A DNA stretch of 64,000 nucleotides from Phymorhynchus buccinoides (taxonomy: Eukaryota > Mollusca > Gastropoda > Neogastropoda > Raphitomidae), in contig CM065682.1 in assembly GCA_017654935.2 (NCBI GenBank), positions 39,221,548-39,285,547 of the forward strand, read 5' to 3'. Made by a program: the position numbers and the translations under genes. Positions 25,301 through 37,100 of this stretch are shown piece by piece (within the stretch, counting starts at the first letter, position 1; each line of letters begins with the position of its first letter). Below the pieces are notes generated by a model. The model saw only the letters and a list, made by a program, of their open reading frames with translations. It had not been told where the DNA came from and searched no databases.

Positions 25301-28300
25301 TTTTTTTATATTTTTTTTTTGGAGGGGGGGCACAGGGTGAGGAGGGTGTGTGAGCACACTTGGAAAACCTAGCTATCAATTTGGCCATACCAGGCAACAG
25401 GATTTCTTACGGATTTTCAACTGCTGTGGGATTTTTACATGCGTAAAACGCACGGGTCAGACTAGCTTTAAGTCCCGATCCGAAGGACTTGACATTCAGT
25501 TCGATTTTCCTGTCGAACTAGAAAGAAATGGCAAGGCCGGGATTCGAACCCATGTCACTCACGTTGCAGTCACGCATTACATTTGGCAGGTGAACGTCTT
25601 AACCACTCTGCCACCTTTCTCCCTCTTTATTGGCCTCGACAGCCACCAAAGAGATTGTAAAAAACCCGAAACCTTCTTCCTACAATCCTGGTAAGCGAGG
25701 AAAATGCCATAACACGATTAGAAATGCCACTGGCACACCATAAGCTTTGCTTGTTGATGCTTCAGTTTTGTTACTATATATCAGGCATGGTAATTGGAAA
25801 TGTAAAAAAAGCTGAAAAGCCCCTACTAGGGGCCGCAGAAGGCCCCTAGTAGGGGTCCAGGGGGTAATGCTGAAGATTTGTTTGTAATTGAAGCCCTAAA
25901 ACAGCATTAGAATGGATACATATAGATTATTTTTTTAGTTTTTTCGGCGAACAGACTTTTTTGGGGGGCGGAAAAGCAATGTCATTTTGCGAAAATTTGC
26001 TGTTTGGCGGACAATTCCCATCCCTGTATACGTTCTCTAATTTCTTTCAAGACAAGAAAACAAATAAAGCAAAAGGCAGCTGCGTGCTGCACTGACCTGA
26101 CTGGTCCATAGTGGCGCGGGCGGCAGCAGCTTCCACCTGGTCGCTGACCACTTCCGTGTTGTACATGCACTTCTTCACCACGTCCTCACGGTTGATCTTC
26201 TGCAGAGCACTCTCCAGGATGTTGCCTGGAAAAGAACGCAGCAACGTCACTTTTACTGACCTGTTTACCCGTATAATGAACAACCTGGAATTTGCCACAG
26301 AAAACCCCGGAATTTGAGAGAGAAAAAAACAGAATTCACATCGCAATGTCGCTTATGCCACCATGCGAAATTTTGAAGTCCACGTTGCAGTACTTGCAGT
26401 GTGCAAGCTCGTCTCCCAAACGCAAACTTGTTATTCCTGGCACTTTCATATACTTTTGTGAAAACTTCTGCTTCACTTTTGGCCGTTTCACCCTATCACT
26501 ACAGTCATTTTTCGAAGATTTCTGGCGCTTGCTGCCTGCGGTTGACTTGCCTGACGACATGTTTGGCGCAAAACTACAATCTCTGCCAACAAGAAAAACT
26601 ATCATTGGTTGAGGGGGGTCCACGGACCAATGAAACATCGCGTCTCAGAACTCCAAGGTTTCGGTCAACCCTTGCGTTTTTTTATACAAACGGAAACAAA
26701 TAATCCCGGGATTTTCAGCGTTCACCCGGCCCAGAATTTTTGCAAATTCCCAGGATAATTCCGGCCAAACTGGGAGGGTAAACAGGTCTGCTTTTATATT
26801 GTAGCGTGTGGGAAGATGCGTCGTGCCTATTGATATGTTTGTAATCTAAGAGTTAATGTAGTCATGTGCCTGTAGCAGTGTGAGTGAATAATCATGAAAT
26901 GTGTGTGTGCATTTGGGAGAAAGTAGGATAAGATGTGAACTGTATTCTAATTCTATGATTTGTTGACTGGCCTAAGTCAGTCCTCCCCTGAACTTGAGAG
27001 AGTAAAGGTGAAGAGAACAATTGCCTTCAAGACATAGTTAACTGAGTGAGAGGAAGAGAGAACCTGTGTGGCAAACAACAACATAGCCTCCACTTCAAGT
27101 GGATTAACTCTTCTAGTACCATGGGCAAATACATTCACCCAAGACATCACTACACTCCCACCAAATGCAAAGACAGGATTCACTGTCAAGCACCCTGCCA
27201 TGAGTTTGTCTGTTTTTTTTAGAGCTTTTGTCACTGTTGCACTCGAAAACATTTGTTCACTTCCCTCTTGTCGGCTGAGATGCAACGGACAACCAAGAAC
27301 GTAAAAAAATACATAGCACTAGAAGAGCTAAAGAAGAAGAAAAAGGAGAAGGAGAAGAAGAATCATCATGAGAAGAAGAAAGAAAAAGAAAAAGACGATG
27401 AAGTAGGAAAAACAAAGAAGACAAAGAAACAAAAGAATCAGAAGAAGAAGAAAACACAAAAATCCAAAGAAAAAGAAGCATCAGAAGTATACAAACTACA
27501 TGCCCTACCCGTGGCTTTGTCGCCGTTCTGTTCCACCCAGAGCTGCAGCATGGCCAGGGCCTGGTCAGCCAGGGTGGGGTACTCTGTCTTGATGCGGTTG
27601 ATGTCGGACATGGACACGCCCAGCTGCTGCGCCAGCATCACCCAGTCGCCCTGCACGTTGTCCGCCACGTCCGAAAGGTTCATCGAGCTGCGCGTCACCC
27701 TGTCCTCCAACACTGGAAGCACACACACACAAAACAACACAAAGGTTCATCGAGCTGCGCGTCACCCTGTTCTCCAACACTGGAAGCACACACACACAAA
27801 ACAACACAAAGGTTCATCGAGCTGCGCGTCACCCTGTCCTCCAACACTGGTCACACACAACAACACAAAGGTTCATCGAGCTGCGCATCACCCTGTCCTC
27901 CAACACTGGTCACACACACACAACAACACAAAGGTTCATCGAGCTGTGCGTCACCCTGTCCTCCAACACTGGTCACACACAACAACACAAAGGTTCATCG
28001 AGCTGCGCATCACCCTGTCCTCCAACACTGGTCACACACACAACAACACAAAGGTTCATCGAGCTGCGTGTCACCCTGTCCTCCAACACTGGAAGCACAC
28101 AAAACAACACAAAGGTTCATCGAGCTGCGCGTCACCCTGTCCTCCAACACTGGTCACACACACACAACACAAAGGTTCATCGAGCTGCGCGTCACCCTGT
28201 CCTCCAACACTGGTCACACACACACACACAACACACAAGGTTCATCGAGCTGCACGTCACCCTGTCCTCCAACACTGGAAGCACACACACACAAAGGTTC

Positions 28301-31300
28301 ATCGAGCTGCACGTCACCCTGTCCTCCAACACTGGTCACACACACACACACAAAACAACACAAAGGTTCATCGAGCTGCGCGTCACCCTGTCCTCCAACA
28401 CTGGTCACACACACACACAAAACAACACAAAGGTTCATCGAGCTGCGTGTCACCCTGTCCTCCAACACTGGAAGCACACACACACAAAGGTTCATCGAGC
28501 TGCACGTCACCCTGTCCTCCAACACTGGAAGCACACACACACAAAACAACACAAAGGTTCATCGAGCTGCGTGTCACCCTGTCCTCCAACACTGGAAGCA
28601 CACAAAATCACACAAAGGTTCATCGAGCTGCGCGTCACCCTGTCCTCCAACACTGGTCACACACACACACAAAACAACACAAAGGTTCATCGAGCTGCGC
28701 GTCACCCTGTCCTCCAACACTGGAAGCACACAAAACAACACAAAGGTTCATCGAGCTGCGCGTCACCCTGTCCTCCAACACTGGTCACACACAAAACACA
28801 AAGGTTCATCGAGCTGCGTGTTACCATTCTTGTCAAACTGCCGTAGTTCGTCTCTGTGATACATGGCTTTCAGCAATTAACCGAAACAAAATGACACCCT
28901 GTCCTCCAACACTGGAAGCACACACACACAAAGGTTCATCGAGCTGCACGTCACCCTGTCCTCCAACACTGGTCACACACACACACAAAACAACACAAAG
29001 GTTCATCGAGCTGCGCGTCACCCTGTCCTCCAACACTGGTCACACACACACACAAAACAACACAAAGGTTCATCGAGCTGCGTGTCACCCTGTCCTCCAA
29101 CACTGGAAGCACACAAAACAACACAAAGGTTCATCGAGCTGCGCGTCACCCTGTCCTCCAACACTGGTAGCACACACACAAAACAACACAAAGGTTCATC
29201 GAGCTGCGCGTCACCCTGTCCTCCAACACTGGTCACACACACAAAACAACACAAAGGTTCATCGAGCTGCGCGTCACCCTGTCCTCCAACACTGGTCACA
29301 CACACACACACAACAACACAAAGGTTCATCGAGCTGCGTGTCACCCTGTCCTCCAACACTGGTAGCACACACACACAAAGGTTCATCGAGCTGCACGTCA
29401 CCCTGTCCTCCAACACTGGTAGCACACACACACACACAAAGGTTCATCGAGCTGCGCGTCACCCTGTCCTCCAACACTGGTCACACACACACAAAACAAC
29501 ACATACACAGGATTAATTCCAGCCGGGGCAGTGGGTGGATGCTTCGTGCCTCCATACAGGGGAGCTGGACGACCCCACCCCCTCCACGTGTCTCTCCCCA
29601 TGGGGGTCTTTCATAAAAAAGTTGCCCCACCTTCTGGAAGTTCTGTGCTTGTGACTTCCTCTAATCTGTCACTCTCTTTGACTCTGCCTTTTTCCTTTGC
29701 TTTCTGTCATCTACTATCTTTGACTTATTGGCCCATTCTTCTGCCTTTGTTTTGCAAAACAATTCTTCGAAATAACTTTTCTCCTTTGAGCTCCTCCAAA
29801 ATCGAAATGTGTTGGCTGTACGCAGCGAGGAGACCAGTGAAAACTGAAAACGGACACACACATACTTTACCCACTATTATGGCCTTTTGGCCCAGGAACG
29901 CAGAAGAAGAAGAAGACGAATTTCAGCTCTCTCGTGACTATTACGGTTCCCAAACATTGCAACAACACAAATCATGCTGTTCAACCAAACAAAGACAAAG
30001 GTCTTCAAGAGATATTTTGTAATGACAACAATATGAACATCAGTATGTGATGACTATAAAAGAAGTAGATTATGCTTATTTCTGAAAAGCAAAGTTTTAT
30101 TTACTGCATGTCATTTTGTACAACTTTTCATTTACTATTATTTTAACATTACATAAAACCTTTCATTTACCCTGTTAATCTACTTTGTCAGATTTTTCTT
30201 TATTTGAAGCTTTAACTTGTCTGATTTTCAAATTTTGAAAAAAAAATAAGCCCAAGCAACAACAAAAAAGAGTGAAGAGATATGGGAATTCTAACAGCCA
30301 TCAATATGTTACCCACATTTTCTTCATGAGAATCAAGGGATCTCCGTTTATGTAAACTAAAATTTTTGCATGTCTTTTGGTGGCTTAAATTGTAGTAAAC
30401 GATATACTCGTAATTACGATTGATTGCTTACCGATGCCTTGTTCACGCAGCAAAGAGTGACGTTTCTGGATCTCAACGGCAGTCTCAGAACTAACATCCG
30501 ATGAGCTGGACTGAAAAAAAGACAACAAACGAGAACAACAATTTTCAATCTGCATATACAAGATCTTATATAGCTGAAGCAAATAGTTGGCAGTCAAAGA
30601 GGTGGGTTTTTTTGTTTGTTTGTTTAAATTAAGATTTTCTTCTATTTTTTGTTGTTGCTGTCCCATCTTCTGGGCCGTACAGTGGCGTTGCTCCCACGCC
30701 GCTCATTCCGAGCCCCAACTCGCAGCCACACCTCTACTTGTTCAGGTTGCAGAATCCGAGACCAGCAGTCCAAGCAATCTATGTTAGGCCATCAGGAGGC
30801 AACCAACTGAGGAGACACTGCACTGCTGCTGAGTCACTTCGGTGGAGTTCAGTAGAACCTGTTCAGGACACCACCTACTAACGACACTATTCTCTTAGTT
30901 GCGGAGCCAGCGTGAGTGAGGTCCTCCTCCAAGGGCGCCACCATGACCGTCCACCGACAGCTCCCCAGAACACACTGCTCCCCATGATTTTGCCCCGAAC
31001 GCACCAAGGCATAGACTGGATTGGACACCGAAACTGAGGTCACCATAAGGGGGCATGGGGGGGGGGGGGCGAACGTACACACACGCTGCAACTTCCTGTC
31101 CAAACCCAACTTTGACAACTGTTGAAATTTTAGTTGAGCACGGGGGTGAGGGGGCGATATCACACATCGGCACTTACGTGTCTTGTTTTTTCGTCATAAT
31201 TGCGATTGCCCCTACAAAATGGCGACATGACACTGTAAACAGGAAGTGAACCGAGTGGAAGAAATGATTCAAGGGACATCACTAGCATGGATAGCTGACG

Positions 31301-34162
31301 ACAGTGTGAAGTACAGTTCAAACACTGCCTTCCTTCGATTTCTTCTTCTTCTCTTTTTTTTCGCACTCGTTCAGCGGAAATGCAGACTTTTTTGTTGCTA
31401 ACCGTAACAGCGTAATCGGAGGTCTCAAAACGTAATAATTATGGACAAGTCTGTAAGGAAAACAGGTCTGAGTCAAGGAGGGTGATAGTACTGCTAAGAA
31501 AGATAAACCTGAGTACTGCTTCCACCATCTTGAAACATCTCTCTCACACACACACACACACACAGAGAACTTACAGAAATGGTGTCGGGGAGGCGGATGT
31601 TGAGGTTGCAGACAGGAGTCTGGGGGGCCTCTCCCCGTGCTACCTTTGGTTCCTTCATAAAGGCCACACGAGCAGCCGCCTCCTGGTCAGGGTCACGCAC
31701 CTTTTGTGTGTACAGCAACATACATTTGATTACCTTTATCATGAAATAAAAACAAAAAACAAAGAACCATAGGTTCCTACAACGTATATACATCCAGATC
31801 CAGATCCAGAACCACATAATTATTATGTTGTACCCATGATTACTGTTTTGAAAAATAAGAACAAAGAAACATATTGTATACCCAATCTGTGAAATTGAAC
31901 AATTCATCAAATAGCAAGTTTTCCAGTAACATAATAATAATAATGGGAATTTATATAGCGCTCTTTCTCACATGAGCTCAGTGCGCTTTACATTGATAAC
32001 AAGAACATTAAAGGCAAACATATAATGAATCATTAGAAAGTAAAATAAACACGATGATTGCACGCAACATTCTCTTACTTCCTCACACACACACACACAC
32101 TCACATGCACGTGGATACGCGCGCGCACACACGCACGCCTGCATGCACACACACACACACATGAACGCACGCACACACACTGTGACATATACACACACAT
32201 ACACGCACGCACACATTCACACACAATTAATTATACAAGAGTAAAATGTTTTTAATACAGTAGCCTTTAAATGGCTGTTCTACTTTACAAGAAAACCCCC
32301 CACAAAAAAACCTCTACAACAAAAGCAAACAACAACCACCAAAAAACCCAAGAGGAGACATCAAATTTCAAAGCTCTTTCTCTATGTAAATCATTCAATA
32401 AAATGGTCAAACCATACCATTAAGTACATTAAAAAAAAAAATTCAATTTCATAACGAACCGGGTGCAAATAATACACAAGTAGAATTGTACATACAGAAG
32501 TACCTGCTAAAACAATGACAATATCATAGAAAACTTAGACCAGCAAACAATAAAAAAAAAGACTGAAGGAATGGCTGTGTTACCTTGACCACGCTGGGCA
32601 GGCGGTTTTCCCTGAAGGCCTTGAACTGGACGTGCAGCTGGTCACCCGACTTGGTCATGGGGATCAGGTTGCCCGCCATCTCCACATGCTGAGGACGACC
32701 CTCCAGCACCTGAGACACAAACAAACAGCCATCTCCACGTGCTGAGGACAACCCTCCAGCACCTGAGACACAAACAAACAGCCATCTCCACGTGCTGAGG
32801 ACAACCCTCCAGCACCTGAGACACAAACAAACAGCCATCTCCACGTGCTGAGGACAACCCTCCAGCACCTGAGACACAAACAAACAGCCATCTCCACGTG
32901 CTGAGGACGACCCTCCAGCACCTGAGACACAAACAAACAGCCATCTCCACGTGCTGAGGACGACCCTCCAGCACCTGAGACACAAACAAACAGCCATCTC
33001 CACGTGCTGAGGACGACCCTCCAGCACCTGAGACACAAACAAACAGCCATCTCCACGTACTGAGGACGACCCTCCAGCACCTGAGACACAAACAAACAGC
33101 CATCTCCACGTGCTGAGGACGACCCTCCAGCACCTGAGACACAAACAAACAGCCATCTCCATGTGCTGAGGACAACCCTCCAGCACCTGAGACACAAACA
33201 GCCATCTCCATGTGCTGAGGACAACCCTCCAGCACCTGAGACACAAACAAACAGCCATCTCCACGTGCTGAGGACGACCCTCCAGCACCTGAGACACAAA
33301 CAAACACATGCAGGCAAACCCACAAACGAAACGTTTCTTTTACAAACACCCTGAATGTTCACACACACACATTCATCAACAACAGGTACACGGGTGCTTC
33401 TACAAAATCTTGGATAACTTGAAATGCATGGGTCCATGGGGCCGCCTAGTCCCCTAGTCTTTGGCAGGGTACATGGATAGCATCCCTGTTGGGGGGTACA
33501 AAGTTAAGGCAAGACATGGGCATTGACAAGTGGTGCTAGTCTTGTCTCGCAAGGATACAAGGGAAAAAAAAGCTACGTATCGAAAAAAAAAAAAGAACAT
33601 GATTAATTCTAGAACGACTCCCGTAACATGTTCCCAATTCATAACTTTAACAGCAAGTACCGTATTTTACGGACTATAAGGCGATACTTTTTTCCTAGAC
33701 TGAGACCCCTGCGCCTTATAATGTGACTGATAATATAGTAAAAAAACTATAATAACAAAATCTGAATTTTGTGCAAAATTTGGGGCGTGTGCCTTATAAT
33801 CAGGTGCTCCTTGTGTCCGTAAAATACGGTATTCAAAATAGCAACAGCAAGAAAAAGTGATCCATAAAAATTCCCCACATCTATATCCCTGCTGCGGGCG
33901 ATCTCCACAAACTTCTCCTGCCTCTCCAGGGCCTTGTGGACCTTGTCGTCCGTCATGTTTTTAATAAAGCATAATATGCACCAAATACATTGACAGAAAA
34001 CTGAATCCACTGTTAGACACAACATCCTGCCTCACCTCTATATCCCTGCTGCGGGCGATCTCCACAAACTTCTCCTGCTTCTCCCCCCCCCCCCCCCCAA
34101 CACCGCCCATCCTTACCTCTATATCCCTGCTGCGGGCGATCTCCACAAACTTCTCCTGCTTC

Positions 34163-34197
<35 letters not shown>

Positions 34198-37100
34198 CCG
34201 CCCATCCTTACCTCTATATCCCTGCTGCGGGCGATCTCCACAAACTTCTCCTGCCTCTCCAGGGTCTTGTCCACCTTGTCGTCGGTCATGCAGAACATGC
34301 GCAGGCGGCCCTCCTCGGTGGATGTGCGCTTGCCGAACACCACGAACTTGGCCATGTAGGGCACCGAGATGGCCTCGTGGTACAGCGCGCTCGCCATGCG
34401 CGTCGCCTCCTGCACGTTCTGACAGTCGATCAGCCAGAACCTGGACAAAAAGAAAATCATATGTATTAACCCTTTCACCGCTAATGTCGCATTTTTGCAC
34501 CATAGCGATTTAACACCTATGTCACTAAAAGGCATCAAATTGGGGTCTATTATTCAAAGACCCTATTGTCTTAGTTTTGGGAAGTAAGGATAGACCTTAT
34601 ATATTATAATATATGTCACAGAAGAATCCCCGATACTCCAGATGGATTTTGTTCTCTACCCAGGTAAACTTAATGGAAATGTTTGGCTAAAATATGGCTG
34701 GCAGTGAAAGGGTTAACACAGTGTAAATCTGGTTAAGTCATGTGTCCTTAAGAGCGCATGCTAATAGGACATAAATCTTACCATCAAAAGTCAAAATTGA
34801 CAGGACTGAAATTTTATTTAGATAGCCAATATTGTGAGATTTTAAAAATTGTGTCATCAGAAGGATTAAATTGGGACCAAAATAAGCATTGTGCATTGTC
34901 AGATTCTTTGTAGTAACCGTTTTTTGAGTTAGCTGGTTACCATATGCATTCATGTTAGATAGACATATCAGCATTTACAATAAGATTGAGCCTCAGTCTT
35001 AACCCTCAAGCATTTATTCCGCCCCAAACCGCCCAGCCGGAAGTTGCCTCTGTGTATTCAAGCCGCCCAAAACCGCCCGTAGCTTGCCCCCACTCTGAGA
35101 CCCCCTTTGATGGCATTTTCATCCTGTACTAAGATCTGGCTGTTATACACATACTATGAAGAAGCTTCTCACTTGCAATGATGAGATAGTAACTGTGTGC
35201 TTCAAAAGAGTTTCCCGAAAATGTGTGAAAGAATCTGAACACTAGAAGAAGCTTTTTCTGTAACAAATGCAAATGCAAGAAGCAGCCAGAATCTGAAAAA
35301 GTGAAAAAATAAGATATTTGCGACACATTCATGTTACATACAATATCCATACATTTAGTCTCGGTCTGACAACGAAGTCTAAACACTTTACAATCACATT
35401 TTTCGCACAGCAGATTGATCAACTGCAGTGTATTAAGGGTGCTGATCACTTCTCGTATAATTCATTCACTGGTCATTCTACCATTCCACTTTTCACCTTT
35501 CCCATTTTCTTTTCAACTTTCCTTCAGATGGTGTTTAAACATAACATAAATTTGTAAATGATTTACCTTCATGCCGCCCATTCTCACCCACACCCACAAC
35601 AACTGACTTTTAGGATAGAAGGAAAAAGATTGCATGTAAAGAGACTCTCATTCTGATTCGGATTCTGCGACCTGAACGTGTGGAGGTGTGGCTGCGAATT
35701 AGGATTTGGAATGAGCGGCGTGGGAGCAACGCCACTGTACGGCCCAGAAGATGGGACAGCCCCCCCCCAAAAAAGAGACTCTCATTTGGAAGTTTTAGGA
35801 ATTCAAAGGAAAGAATTAGTGTGGGTTTAACTCCAAGAGAAAATATACCCCGATACATAAACACTACAGTGTTTTAAGCCTATTTGGAAGATACAGAGGT
35901 GGTGCAAGACATAGAATGGTTGACCCAAATTTCTGGGCTTGCGGCCTACACAAACACACTGACTCCAATAGAAATTGTTCGGAAATAATTAAGGGGAGTA
36001 ATTTCATGGTGTGTGGGAGTGATCTTGCCTAATTCAACCAGTCAAACAGGGGAAGTCACTCGTAACCTATCGACTCGTGTGTTTGAGCAGACATACAGCA
36101 CTTAGAACACTGTGAGTCATTCTTAAACAATTATGTCATTTATATTTTTACGTCACAGTTTGCAAGTTCTATCACTTTGTAGCAACTGGCCATCCCTAAT
36201 TTTTCTAAAAAAATGTTTGCAAGTCGCAGACTCGCATCCTGACTCGCATTCAAGCTTCGACGCCATTGTTGCATTGTAGCTGTGGCATTTAACCGACTAT
36301 ACTTATACTTAATGGAGGTAAACAACTCTAATTTTCATGAAGTGCTCTCCACTAGTTGTTTTTCCGAAAATTGCCTATTGGTCATTGTTCACCTGGCGGA
36401 CACAGTGGTGGTGAAGGAGACACAGTCGTTGACCAAGGTGATGGGCTTGTTGTCCGTGATGTCCTCCCAGTTGGTAGGCGCGGGGTCAGCTGCACACACA
36501 ACCGGTCGACACAGACAGTTAGCCGCTATTTGAACACTATCAACTGTACACAAAATGCTTTACACAGATAGCATGTGCTGGGGCAGAAACTGTGCACACT
36601 CAAGTAAGCGTGAAGGGTTAACATAAAAGTTGGCTAGTATTTGAAACCTGACGTTTGAAAACATAAATATAAATAAGCAAAATACAATTAAGAAGCGAAA
36701 AGTACTCTAATTTCCTCAAGGTGCATGATCCACAAATCACTTTCCAATATTAATATTAATATTCAGCCATTATCTTTTTTTATATATACAAAACAAACAA
36801 ACTTTAAAACAAATTTACAAAATACTAAATGATTTGTGGAACACAAAGGAGGGGCAGGACTATCTGAATATAAAAGGTTAACACATTTATCAAAGAACAT
36901 CATATTTAATTTCATACACCAACAACCTATATTTTGAATATGCTGTACTCAAATACCAAATTTTCTATTACAAAATAACACTCAATGTTATGTTAACATG
37001 CAATCTATTTCATTTTCAACACAACTCCGTTTATTTCCATACATAAATTATATCTATGAGATGGAAAACGAATTTCCATTTGTATTTAGAACCAGCAACT

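Noticed and set aside
25540..25618. A functional tRNA gene (A and B boxes on the minus strand)
   Set aside because: The sequence does not fold as a full cloverleaf and continues into a SINE body shared with other copies.
27253..29616. 787-codon open frame on the plus strand with repeated [18 protein letters not shown] motifs
   Set aside because: It is the antisense of the exon 10 edge array. Units lack stops and rotate through all frames, so a long frame appears without selection. It begins in a lysine-rich A-tract and no known family matches.
32524..33437. Long minus-strand frames with [24 protein letters not shown] repeats
   Set aside because: Only the last part (32709-32584) is a real exon. 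The repeats are intronic 53-bp units; treated as a possible isoform source only.
33880..34163. Downstream exon 6 copies as real extra exons
   Set aside because: The two short copies follow poly-G, have no pyrimidine tract, and would interrupt the conserved RSRDIE-VLEG junction, which is already in phase from 34212 to 32709.
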